Assembly (NCBI GenBank): GCA_947254205.1
Contig: CAMYCE010000014.1
Coordinates: 1-30,048, forward strand
Direction of reading: 5' to 3'
Length of the DNA stretch: 30,048 bases
Source of the DNA: an uncultured Prevotellaceae bacterium
GTDB taxonomy: Bacteria; Bacteroidota; Bacteroidia; Bacteroidales; Muribaculaceae
Positions 16,649 through 23,730 of this stretch are shown here, in pieces. Both the position numbers and the translations under genes were made by a program. The notes below the pieces were generated by a model that saw nothing but the letters and a program-made list of their open reading frames with translations, was not told where the DNA came from and ran no database searches. Positions within the stretch are counted from its first letter, which is position 1. Each line of letters starts with the position of its first letter.

Positions 16649-17005
16649 CTTAAGAAAATAGCAATTAATGCAATATTTTCTTGCAAACAAGAAAATAATT
16701 GTGTATTTTTACACTGTAAACAAAAATGATCATTGAAATAATTGCCGCATCAAAGTTGATTGGGATACTCTTCAATTTTAAATGAAATGCCGACGGCTTA
16801 CTTGGCAATGGCGGGCCTCAACCCCCTTGGGGTGCACCTTTGGGTGCCGGAGGATTACAAAGGCAAGGACGCTTTCAAATCTTGTATTTATCGGAGTTTC
16901 ATCACATCCCTTTGGTGTGGCTTCTCATAGAAAGCCAAGGTTGAGCATGAGCGACACATCGCCACTATCTCACTCTTGGCTTTCCTTTTTTTCATTTTCT
17001 TTTGC
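16649..17005. other. Gene-poor segment between tRNA-Leu and the DUF1599 gene
   Basis: It contains a perfect 10-bp hairpin with a 4-base loop (16674-16683 with 16688-16697), a GC-rich patch at about 16790-16870 with small inverted repeats, a 47-codon ORF (16787-16930), and a strong terminator (16930-16992). Nothing recognisable as a known gene was found. The ORF starts MPTAYLAMAGLNPLGV and stops exactly where the terminator stem begins. It may be a small protein, a non-coding RNA, or debris from an integration next to the tRNA gene. Confidence 0.4.
16930..16992 (+). terminator. Strong terminator before the DUF1599 gene
   Basis: GAAAGCCAAG (16930-16939) pairs perfectly with CTTGGCTTTC (16975-16984). 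The inner part can pair further (GAG with CTC), and seven T residues follow at 16986-16992. It implies a plus-strand transcript arriving from 16650-16930. Confidence 0.75.
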
Positions 17006-17013
17006 TAACTTTG
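17006..17013 (+). promoter_or_regulatory. -7 box of the DUF1599 operon
   Basis: TAACTTTG at 17006-17013 fits the consensus. Transcription would begin near 17020, just after the preceding terminator. ATGs at 17031, 17034 and 17055 lie downstream. Confidence 0.5.
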
Positions 17014-17054
17014 TGCATTGCAATGTTGCAATGATGCTAAATGAAGTAACAGCA

Positions 17055-17600
17055 ATGTTTGACACCAGTAAAGAATATGACGAGGTTGTGGCCTTGTGTC
17101 GCGAGCTTTATATCAAGAAGATGGGCGATTATGGCCCCTCGTGGCGCATTTCACGCCCCTCCACCATTACCGACCAAATTTTTATCAATGCCAAGCGCAT
17201 ACGCACCATTCAAATCAATGGCGAGGCGTGTGTCGATGAAGATATTTATAGCGAATATGTGGGCATCGTGAACTATGGCATCATTGGACTCATTCAGCTT
17301 GAATTGGGTTTTAGCGACGTTATCGACATTTCGCGTGAGCGTGCTATTGAGCTATATGACAGCCATATGGCTTCAACCAAGACCTTGATGATGAACAAAA
17401 ACACCGACTATGGCGAGGCTTGGCGCGACATGCGCCCCAGCAGTTATTCCGATTTTATTCTCACCAAGGTTGAACGCACCAAGTCGATAGAAGACCATGG
17501 AGGCAAAACCGAGGTGTCGGAAGGCATTGCCGCCAACTATCAAGACATGATTAACTATGCGGTGTTTGCACTCATTCGCCATAACGAAGGAACAGAATGA
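17055..17600 (+). CDS. DUF1599 domain protein with tandem duplication
   Basis: The start at 17055 (MFDTSKEYDEVVALCRELY) gives 181 residues. Longer starts at 17031 or 17034 are possible but add little. The protein is made of two similar halves: KKMGDYGPSWRISRPS (about 21-36) with KNTDYGEAWRDMRPSS (115-130), each followed by SD/TD-x-I-x-x-K-x-x-R-T, and EYVGIVNYGIIGLI (68-81) with NYQDMINYAVFALI (161-174). This is the DUF1599 family, which databases sometimes call a nucleotide-modification-associated domain. Its role is unknown and probably metal- or nucleotide-related. The last four bases overlap the DoxX gene (ATGA), so the two are translationally coupled. It heads the conserved DUF1599-DoxX-tpiA-SPOR-folE block. 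Confidence 0.8.
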   Translation: MFDTSKEYDEVVALCRELYIKKMGDYGPSWRISRPSTITDQIFINAKRIRTIQINGEACVDEDIYSEYVGIVNYGIIGLIQLELGFSDVIDISRERAIELYDSHMASTKTLMMNKNTDYGEAWRDMRPSSYSDFILTKVERTKSIEDHGGKTEVSEGIAANYQDMINYAVFALIRHNEGTE

Positions 17601-18943
17601 CGATATTTAAACTTCCGTCATGGGCCGAGGCGATAGCCGGCAAGCGTTGGAATCGCGTCTTGGTGGTGCTATTGCGCCTCGTGCTGGGAGGTGTGTTCAT
17701 GTTTTCGGGTTTTGTCAAGGGCATCGACCCTTGGGGAGGCTACTATAAGTTTATCGACTATTTCAATGCCTATGGCTTTGAACACTTGGCTTCGGTGTCG
17801 CTCTTTGCCTCGTTTGCACTTGCTGCACTGGAGTTTGTGCTGGGCTTGTGTGTGATGGTGGGAGCATTTCGACGTGGTTCGGTGGCTATTTTGCTGATGC
17901 TGCTGTGTGTGATGCTACCGCTCACACTCGACTTGGCCCTCACTGGTCGCGTGGCCGATTGTGGTTGTTTTGGCGATGCTCTGGTGTTGAGCAACCGGGC
18001 CACTTTTTGGAAAAACGTGATCATGTTTCCTGCTATGCTCTATTTGCTCTCGTTCAATAGGCGAGTGCATGGAGTGTATGGCCCAGCCGTGAATTGGGTG
18101 GTGGCTCTATTTGCCTTTCTATTTATTTCGGCAATTGCCTATCTAGGCTATTTCTATCAGCCTCTCATTGATTTTCGTCCCTATAAGGTGGGCTATAATA
18201 TAGGTGTGCCATCGGCGGCCGACATCAATGACGACGACTATGTGTTTCTCTATGAGAAAAATGGAGTGACCCAAGAATTTTCGATCGACAGCTTGCCCGA
18301 TGATGATAGTGGTTGGACCTTTATAGAGCGTCGATTCAAACCAGGCCATGAGCCTCAACCTCGTGTGATTCAAAAAACGGTGGTGATTCTCGATCATGGC
18401 AACGACGTGACCGAAGACGTGTTGCCCAATCATGGCAAGCAACTCATGTTTTTGTTCCCCGACTTGCCCAATGTGAACATTGCCTATAGTTTCTCGCTCA
18501 ATGAGCTTGCCGAGCATGCCAAGCAACAGGGCATGACTGTGGTGGCTGCAAGTGCTGCCGATAGCACTGCGGTGGGAGAGTGGCTCGACATTTCAATGGC
18601 CTCCTATCCCATGTATGGCATGGACGACAGCGAACTCAAGATGGTGGCGCGTGGCAACCCTGCCGTGGTGATGGTGGATGGTGGCAAAATCAAGTGGAAG
18701 CGCACGCTCTCTTCGCTCAACGAGGCTCATGTGCGCAACAAGGCCTTTGCAGTTGAGCGCCTCAACGACGATTACGACGATGCCAACTTGCTGGGCGGTG
18801 CTGTGTGGCTCTTGATGTTGAGCATGGCAGGGTTGCTTGTGCTCAATCGCACCCATGTGCTGTTGCTGATGTTCTATCGCTTGATGCGCAAGTCTCGCCA
18901 CGCAATGGCGACTACTAAAAAAAGTGAAGAGCACAGCGACTAA
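17597..18943 (+). CDS. BT_3928-like DoxX/MauE membrane protein with thioredoxin-like end
   Basis: The 448-residue protein has a DoxX/MauE-type N-terminal half. Membrane segments lie at about 21-40, 65-90, 95-115, 140-152 and 165-187. A C-x-C pair sits in VADCGCFGD (121-127), as in MauE-like proteins that pass electrons or disulfides. Residues about 200-400 face the periplasm and resemble a thioredoxin fold: VVILDHGND, QLMFLFPDLPNVN, and GNPAVVMVDGGKIKWKR, which is like the cis-proline region. However, no CxxC is present. A last membrane helix lies at about 402-420. I recall the family name BT_3928 in Bacteroides. The function is unknown and may concern envelope redox. It is coupled to the DUF1599 gene by a 4-base overlap, and tpiA follows 88 bases later with its own -7 box. 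Confidence 0.8.
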   Translation: MTIFKLPSWAEAIAGKRWNRVLVVLLRLVLGGVFMFSGFVKGIDPWGGYYKFIDYFNAYGFEHLASVSLFASFALAALEFVLGLCVMVGAFRRGSVAILLMLLCVMLPLTLDLALTGRVADCGCFGDALVLSNRATFWKNVIMFPAMLYLLSFNRRVHGVYGPAVNWVVALFAFLFISAIAYLGYFYQPLIDFRPYKVGYNIGVPSAADINDDDYVFLYEKNGVTQEFSIDSLPDDDSGWTFIERRFKPGHEPQPRVIQKTVVILDHGNDVTEDVLPNHGKQLMFLFPDLPNVNIAYSFSLNELAEHAKQQGMTVVAASAADSTAVGEWLDISMASYPMYGMDDSELKMVARGNPAVVMVDGGKIKWKRTLSSLNEAHVRNKAFAVERLNDDYDDANLLGGAVWLLMLSMAGLLVLNRTHVLLLMFYRLMRKSRHAMATTKKSEEHSD

Positions 18944-18956
18944 GCAATATTTTGCC

Positions 18957-18964
18957 TACCTTTG
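18957..18964 (+). promoter_or_regulatory. -7 box of tpiA
   Basis: TACCTTTG matches TAnnTTTG and lies 67 bases upstream of the ATG at 19032. It may add expression beyond readthrough from the DoxX gene. Confidence 0.45.
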
Positions 18965-19031
18965 TGTGTCCGGAAATTTAAGGCGAATGATAATGGTTTT
19001 ATAATATAAAATTTATAAAGTATTTAAAGTA

Positions 19032-19790
19032 ATGAGAAAAAAGATTGTTGCAGGTAACTGGAAAATGAACACTACAGTGCCCGAAGGTGTGAAACTTGCC
19101 AAAGAAGTTAACGATGCAGTGGCTGCTGCCCAAAACCTCAAATGCGAGGTTGTGATAGGAGTGCCTTTTACTCACCTCACGGCAGTGAAAGATGCTATTG
19201 ATATAAATAAATTGGGCCTTGCTGCCGAGAATTGTGCTGCCAAAGAAAGTGGTGCCTACACGGGCGAAGTGAGTGCCCCCATGGTGGTTTCCACTGGAGC
19301 CAATTATGTGATTTTGGGACACAGTGAGCGTCGTGAATATTTCAATGAAACTCCTGCCATGTTGAAAGAAAAAGTTGATTTGGCCTTGGCAAGTGGCTTG
19401 AAAATCATTTTTTGCTGTGGCGAGAGTCTTGAATTGCGTGAAAATGGCACCTATGTCGATTTTATCAAGAGCGAAATCAGCGAGTCGCTGTTTCACTTGA
19501 CAGCCGAGCAGATGGCCAACATCGTGATTGCCTATGAGCCCATTTGGGCTATTGGCACAGGCAAAACGGCAACCAGCGATCAGGCTCAAGAAATTCATGC
19601 CATGATTCGTGCTCTCATTGCCGAAAAATATGGCAAGCAAGTGGCCGATGACATTTCAATCCTATATGGTGGAAGCTGCAAGCCCGGCAACGCTCCCGAA
19701 CTCTTTGCCAAAGCCGACATCGATGGCGGACTCATTGGCGGAGCTTCGCTCAAGGCCGAGTCGTTCATGGGCATTGTCACTGCATTCTGA
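19032..19790 (+). CDS. tpiA: Triosephosphate isomerase
   Basis: The 252-residue enzyme interconverts dihydroxyacetone phosphate and glyceraldehyde 3-phosphate in glycolysis. The active-site residues are all present: Asn9 and Lys11 in AGNWKMN, His97 in LGHSERR, and Glu169 in AYEPIWAIGTGKTA. The phosphate loop GGSCKPGNA and the closing GGASLKAESF segment are normal. Length is typical. It sits in a conserved Bacteroidetes neighbourhood of unrelated housekeeping genes, between the DoxX protein and the SPOR protein. There is no unusual feature. Confidence 0.98.
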   Translation: MRKKIVAGNWKMNTTVPEGVKLAKEVNDAVAAAQNLKCEVVIGVPFTHLTAVKDAIDINKLGLAAENCAAKESGAYTGEVSAPMVVSTGANYVILGHSERREYFNETPAMLKEKVDLALASGLKIIFCCGESLELRENGTYVDFIKSEISESLFHLTAEQMANIVIAYEPIWAIGTGKTATSDQAQEIHAMIRALIAEKYGKQVADDISILYGGSCKPGNAPELFAKADIDGGLIGGASLKAESFMGIVTAF

Positions 19791-19822
19791 TGAGCAGGTT
19801 TTAACCAACCTTAACTATAAAA

Positions 19823-19853
19823 TTGGCTACACCGGTAATTTTTGTTATCTTTG
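19823..19853 (+). promoter_or_regulatory. Promoter of the SPOR protein gene
   Basis: TTG (19823-19825), a 20-base spacer and TATCTTTG (19846-19853) match the Bacteroidetes promoter well. A GGGG-tagttg-CCCC hairpin (about 19870-19884) lies in the short leader. Confidence 0.65.
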
Positions 19854-19911
19854 TAGCCGATTTTTTATTGGGGTAGTTGCCCCCATTTCATTCAAAATAT
19901 CTTTTGACGTT

Positions 19912-20505
19912 ATGTTAAACTCACGTTTGGCTCGCATCTTCGCTTTAAGTTTTGTTTTAGTCCTGCTTGTGGCTATGACGCCAGTGGCAGTTACTGCTCA
20001 AGTCACAGTCAATGCGCCCAAGGGGTTGCTAAACCGTGAGAAAGGAACAAGTGCCAAAGAAAAAGATAAAGAAAAATCCAAGGCACAAGAGCCAGCCGGT
20101 GGTGAAGCATCGACAACTTCTCCTGCCGAGTCGCAACACTCGCAACCGGTGAAATCGCAACCTCGCAAGAAGCGTGTGCTCAGCAACGACGAGCGCAAGA
20201 ATTATCGATTCTCCAACCAAACTGTGACCAAGCGCACCGGGGGATTTAGGGTGCAAGTGCTGTTTAGCTCCAATAAAAATGCCCGCTCAGTTGCTCAAGC
20301 TCGCGCCAAGGAAATTGCGCTCAAGTTTCCCCAATATAGGTTTTATATCTCCTATAACGCTCCGCAATGGCGATTGAGAGTGGGTGATTTCACCAGCCGT
20401 GAGAGTGCAGGCAAGGCATTGAGACGCATTCGCCGAGCCTTCAGAGCCTATGGGTCTGAAATGATAGTGGTGCGTGACAATATCAATGTGTGGGAGAATT
20501 ATTAA
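19912..20505 (+). CDS. SPOR domain protein
   Basis: The frame extends upstream, but the start at 19912, just after a good promoter, gives a proper signal peptide (ALSFVLVLLVAMTPVAVTAQ) and 197 residues. Residues about 41-95 are a low-complexity, charged linker rich in K, E, S and P. Residues about 111-188 form a SPOR domain (GGFRVQVLFSSNKNARSVAQ, FPQYRFYISYNAPQWRLRVGDF, ARRIRRAF-type helix), which binds denuded glycan strands at division sites. The protein is thus probably periplasmic or envelope-attached and connected with cell-wall remodelling or division. Its neighbours tpiA and folE are unrelated by function, but I recall this order being conserved. Confidence 0.85.
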   Translation: MLNSRLARIFALSFVLVLLVAMTPVAVTAQVTVNAPKGLLNREKGTSAKEKDKEKSKAQEPAGGEASTTSPAESQHSQPVKSQPRKKRVLSNDERKNYRFSNQTVTKRTGGFRVQVLFSSNKNARSVAQARAKEIALKFPQYRFYISYNAPQWRLRVGDFTSRESAGKALRRIRRAFRAYGSEMIVVRDNINVWENY

Positions 20506-20527
20506 AACTATCATTCTGTTTTAAAAC

Positions 20528-21112
20528 ATGGAAAATAATACATTAGATTCAGCACTGGTTGACCAAATCGCCAGTCACTATAAAGCAATTCTCGAACTCA
20601 TAGGCGAGGACACTGCTCGTGAGGGGCTCCTCAAGACCCCCCGGCGTGCAGCCAAGGCTTTGCTTGCCAACACTTGTGGCTACAAGCAAGATGCCTCTGG
20701 CATCATCGGGTCGGCTGTCTTTGCCCACCCAGGCTCACAAATGGTGATTGTGAAAGATATAGAATTTTATTCGCTGTGTGAGCATCACATTTTGCCTTTC
20801 TATGGAACTGTGTCGGTGGGATATATTCCCGACGGAAAAATTGTGGGCTTGAGCAAACTGGCGCGCACAGTCGAGGCCTATGCCCGTCGCTTGCAGGTTC
20901 AAGAGCGCCTCACCAGCGAAATTTGCGATGCAGTGAAAGCTGCCATGCCCACCAAGGGAGTGATTGTGAAATGTGAAGCAGCCCACTTGTGCATGAAAAT
21001 GCGTGGGGTAGAGAAGCAGGAGTCTACAACCGTGACTTTGCAATATAGTGGTGCATTTGAGGACGTTACACTTCGCAATGAGTTTTTCTCTTTGCTGGAG
21101 CAAAAAAAATAA
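20528..21112 (+). CDS. folE: GTP cyclohydrolase I
   Basis: The 194-residue enzyme converts GTP to 7,8-dihydroneopterin triphosphate, the first step of folate synthesis, and also feeds other pterin-derived products. The zinc ligands are Cys84 and His87 in SLCEHHILPF, and Cys155 in AHLCMKMRGV. Other family signatures are LLKTPRRAAKAL, VGYIPDGKIVGLSKLAR and QVQERLT. Length is normal for a short bacterial FolE. It follows the SPOR gene by 22 bases, so the two probably share a transcript. The last gene of the window, folC, is a later step of the same pathway but is not linked to it. Confidence 0.97.
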   Translation: MENNTLDSALVDQIASHYKAILELIGEDTAREGLLKTPRRAAKALLANTCGYKQDASGIIGSAVFAHPGSQMVIVKDIEFYSLCEHHILPFYGTVSVGYIPDGKIVGLSKLARTVEAYARRLQVQERLTSEICDAVKAAMPTKGVIVKCEAAHLCMKMRGVEKQESTTVTLQYSGAFEDVTLRNEFFSLLEQKK

Positions 21113-21144
21113 GGAAAAAAGTTTAAAAAAAAATGCTTGAAACA

Positions 21145-21176
21145 TTTGCGCAATTCAAAGAAACCCTCTATCTTTG
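21145..21176 (+). promoter_or_regulatory. Promoter of the tRNA-Gly/tRNA-Leu unit
   Basis: TTTG (21145-21148), a 20-base spacer and TATCTTTG (21169-21176) form one of the best matches to the Bacteroidetes promoter in the window. The tRNA-Gly starts 38 bases further on. Confidence 0.75.
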
Positions 21177-21213
21177 CACTCGCAATTGAGACACATCTCA
21201 AGCATTGCAAAAC

Positions 21214-21286
21214 GCGAAAATAGCTCAGTTGGTAGAGCGCGACCTTGCCAAGGTCGAGGTCGCGGGTTCGAGCCCCGTTTTTCGCT
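21214..21286 (+). tRNA. tRNA-Gly, anticodon GCC
   Basis: Acceptor arms GCGAAAA (21214-21220) and TTTTCGC (21279-21285) pair. The anticodon stem CGACC/GGTCG encloses TTGCCAA, giving anticodon GCC. The T-arm GCGGGTTCGAGCCCCGT is standard. No CCA is encoded (CAAA follows the discriminator T). Confidence 0.95.
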
Positions 21287-21295
21287 CAAAGCAAT

Positions 21296-21379
21296 GTCCA
21301 GGTGGCGGAATTGGTAGACGCGCTACTTTGAGGGGGTAGTGCCCGTTTGGGCGTGTGAGTTCGACTCTCATCTTGGACA
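21296..21379 (+). tRNA. tRNA-Leu, anticodon GAG
   Basis: Acceptor arms GTCCAGG and CTTGGAC (21372-21378) pair with one G-T pair. The anticodon stem CTACT/GGTAG encloses TTGAGGG, giving anticodon GAG. The long variable arm is typical of leucine. No CCA is encoded. It lies 9 bases after tRNA-Gly, in the same transcript. Confidence 0.94.
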
Positions 21380-21388
21380 CTCGATCGA

Positions 21389-21430
21389 AATCGATAAATG
21401 ACAATCTCGAGTCGTTTATCGATTTTTTTT
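21389..21430 (+). terminator. Terminator of the tRNA pair
   Basis: AATCGATAAATGAC (21389-21402) pairs with GTCGTTTATCGATT (21411-21424), 14 pairs with one G-T, around an 8-base loop. A T-run reaches 21430. Confidence 0.8.
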
Positions 21431-21432
21431 GT

Positions 21433-21671
21433 TACATTTGTAGAAGTGAAATCACCGCCCCACTTTGGGCATTGGCTTGCATCTTTTTCATTGTAGCCAC
21501 AAAAGCGTCAATCCCCGCAGGGAAGGCAAAATGCAAGCGATGCATGCATCGTTTCTACCCATGTGTCCTACAAACCCTGAAAAATGTGCTGAGCCAAAAA
21601 TCCACTGAATCCCCAATAGGGGGGGGAGTTTATTATTTTTGATGAGAATACACCATTAAATGTGCATGACA
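21433..21671 (+). promoter_or_regulatory. Structured leader upstream of the dockerin-like gene
   Basis: TACATTTG (21433-21440) and TATTTTTG (21634-21641) fit the -7 box, giving two possible start points. Between them GCATTGGCTTGCATCTTTT (21469-21487) is nearly complementary, allowing for small gaps, to AAAATGCAAGCGATGC (21528-21543). CGATGCATGCATCG (21538-21551) is a perfect 14-bp palindrome. CCCC-aata-GGGG lies near 21611-21622. A 95-codon ORF here begins inside tRNA-Leu and is not credible. Confidence 0.4.
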
Positions 21672-22379
21672 ATGAAGTTGTTGAAATTAATAGCAATCGT
21701 GCTACTGTGTGTGGGAGCATTGACACCCTTGCAGGCTCAATCGCTTGCAGGGTTTAATCTTAATAACTATAAATGGTGGATTTATACTCGTGCCGATGTG
21801 AAATTAAACACTCAAAACATCAGCCGCAAGAAAATCAAGCTCTATCGCTCTTCGGGTGGCGATGACTACATGCTCAAGTCGCCTTTTCTTGATTGCAGTA
21901 AGGCCCGCTTTGTGAGAGTAGAGTTTGACTACTGGACTGAGAATTATAATCAACCCACCTATTCTTTGGCCAAGAGCACCCCAATTGTTGAATTAATCGA
22001 CATGCAGGGCAAGTCATTGGTGAGCAAGCCTTGTGTGCTCGACAGTGCACAACTGATGCACAAATTGGTAGTATTTCTTGAGGTGCCATTGCAGGCAGTG
22101 TCCACCAGCTTGCGAGTGCAATTTTCGGCTCCCGATGGCGATTACAACAGCAATGGCGCAGTGCACCAGGCATGGATTGCAGGTAGTGCCACCAGCAGCG
22201 ATGTTATTGTTGGCGATATAAATGGTGATGACTATGTTGATGTGGACGATGCAACTATGGTTGTCAAGATGATGTTGGGAATCTTGCCCGTTGATGCCAA
22301 TAAAGCCGACCTTAACCACGATAGCAGGGTAGATGTGAGTGATGTCACGGCACTTGTCAATATCATTCTCTCGCGTTGA
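21672..22379 (+). CDS. Secreted protein with C-terminal dockerin-like domain
   Basis: The start at 21672 gives a signal peptide (LLKLIAIVLLCVGALTPLQA) and 235 residues. Earlier ATGs at 21660 and 21666 would add only four or two residues. The middle (about 25-175) is a beta-rich region with a predicted ligand-binding look (LYRSSGGDDYMLKSPFLDCSKARFVRVEFDYW), but I do not recognise the family. The last 55 residues contain two calcium-loop units, DINGDDYVDVDD (182-193) and DLNHDSRVDVSD (213-224), each followed by a helix, as in type I dockerins. Dockerins bind cohesins, but no cohesin or scaffold gene is visible here. The domain may just be a calcium-stabilised end module, common in Bacteroidales secreted proteins. 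rarA follows after 49 bases. Confidence 0.75.
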   Translation: MKLLKLIAIVLLCVGALTPLQAQSLAGFNLNNYKWWIYTRADVKLNTQNISRKKIKLYRSSGGDDYMLKSPFLDCSKARFVRVEFDYWTENYNQPTYSLAKSTPIVELIDMQGKSLVSKPCVLDSAQLMHKLVVFLEVPLQAVSTSLRVQFSAPDGDYNSNGAVHQAWIAGSATSSDVIVGDINGDDYVDVDDATMVVKMMLGILPVDANKADLNHDSRVDVSDVTALVNIILSR

Positions 22380-22428
22380 GACTCATTGCCTTGCTTTTAT
22401 AAAAAATGCAAATAGCTTGTTATAACAG

Positions 22429-23730
22429 ATGAATACTCAACCTTTGGCCGAACGCCTGCGTCCCAAGTCGCTTGACGATTACATAGGGCAACAACACTTG
22501 GTGGGAGAAGGGGCCGTGATACGTCGCATGATTGAGTCGGGCCACATCTCATCATTTATCTTGTGGGGACCTCCAGGGGTGGGCAAGACCACATTGGCCC
22601 GCATCATTGCCGAGCACACACAGGTTCCATTCTACACGCTCTCGGCCGTGACCAGTGGCGTGAAAGAGGTGCGCGAGGTGCTCGATCGTTGCAAGAAAGA
22701 TGCAATGAGCATGTTTGTCAAGGGGCGTCCCATCTTGTTTATCGACGAAATTCATCGTTTCAACAAGTCGCAGCAAGATTCCCTATTGGGAGCTGTTGAA
22801 AATGGCACGGTAACGCTCATTGGTGCCACCACCGAGAACCCGTCGTTTGAGGTCATCAGGCCCTTGCTCTCGCGTGCACAGGTCTATGTGCTCAATCCCT
22901 TGGGCAAAGACGACTTGTTGGGCTTGCTCAATCATGCTATTGCTACCGACGAGATTTTCAAGAGCCGTGAAGTGAGAATTGAGCAAACCGAAGCCTTGTT
23001 GCGCTTCAGTGGTGGCGATGCTCGCAAGTTGCTCAATATTCTCGACCTCATTTATCAATCGTTGAGTGTGAACGAGCCGTTTGTTATCAACGATGATATA
23101 GTGACGAGTCGCCTGCAGCAAAATCCACTTGCCTTCGACAAAGGTGGCGAGATGCACTACGACATCATTTCGGCATTCATCAAGAGTATTCGAGGCAGCG
23201 ACCCCGATGCGGCTGTCTATTGGCTTGCACGCCTCATTGCAGGGGGCGAAGACCCTAAATTCATAGCTCGCCGGTTGTGCATTTTGGCAGCCGAGGATAT
23301 TGGGCTTGCCAATCCCAATGCCCTGTTGCTTGCCAATGCCACCTTCGACATGATCGCCAAAATAGGTTGGCCCGAGGGACGCATTCCCTTGAGCGAATGT
23401 GCCATCTATCTGGCCACATCACCCAAGAGCAATAGTGCCTATCTTGCCATAGGAGCCGCCTTGCAGCTTGTGGAGCAATCGGGCAACTTGCCTGTGCCCT
23501 TGCACTTGCGCAATGCCCCCACTGGCCTCATGAAAGAGTTGGGTTATGGAAAAGACTACATGTATGCCCACGACTATCCCGGCCACTTTGTGGCACAGCA
23601 ATACATGCCCCAAGAACTCAACCACCCACAACTGTGGCAAGCTCAAGACAATCAAGCCGAGGTGGTGATGGCGCAACGTCAGCGCGAGCGATGGTTGAGT
23701 GGCGAAGGCGACAATGGCACTAAGCCGTGA
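22429..23730 (+). CDS. rarA: Replication-associated recombination protein A (AAA+ ATPase)
   Basis: The 433-residue protein is RarA/MgsA, a clamp-loader-like ATPase that acts at stalled or damaged replication forks. It starts LAERLRPKSLDDYIGQQHLVG. Walker A is GPPGVGKT (47-54) and Walker B LFIDEIHRFN (about 103-112). The sensor region GATTENPSFEVI and the C-terminal MgsA part with EDIGLANPNAL, SECAIYLATSPKSNSAYLAIG and NYMPQEL-type ends are typical. Length is normal. The final 11 bases overlap the convergent TauE/SafE gene. Confidence 0.95.
   Translation: MNTQPLAERLRPKSLDDYIGQQHLVGEGAVIRRMIESGHISSFILWGPPGVGKTTLARIIAEHTQVPFYTLSAVTSGVKEVREVLDRCKKDAMSMFVKGRPILFIDEIHRFNKSQQDSLLGAVENGTVTLIGATTENPSFEVIRPLLSRAQVYVLNPLGKDDLLGLLNHAIATDEIFKSREVRIEQTEALLRFSGGDARKLLNILDLIYQSLSVNEPFVINDDIVTSRLQQNPLAFDKGGEMHYDIISAFIKSIRGSDPDAAVYWLARLIAGGEDPKFIARRLCILAAEDIGLANPNALLLANATFDMIAKIGWPEGRIPLSECAIYLATSPKSNSAYLAIGAALQLVEQSGNLPVPLHLRNAPTGLMKELGYGKDYMYAHDYPGHFVAQQYMPQELNHPQLWQAQDNQAEVVMAQRQRERWLSGEGDNGTKP

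Noticed and set aside
16782..16930. Known riboswitch in the GC-rich patch near 16790-16870
   Set aside because: Small hairpins are visible but no known riboswitch core could be recognised.
16782..17054. N-terminal extension of the DUF1599 protein by 91 residues
   Set aside because: It would cross a strong terminator and the -7 box at 17006-17013, and homologues start near MFDTSKEYDE.
19609..19911. 101-residue N-terminal extension of the SPOR protein
   Set aside because: It overlaps tpiA in another frame and contains the SPOR promoter. The ATG at 19912 gives a proper signal peptide.
21355..21642. 95-codon ORF on the plus strand
   Set aside because: It starts inside tRNA-Leu, crosses the tRNA terminator, and shows no recognisable protein pattern.
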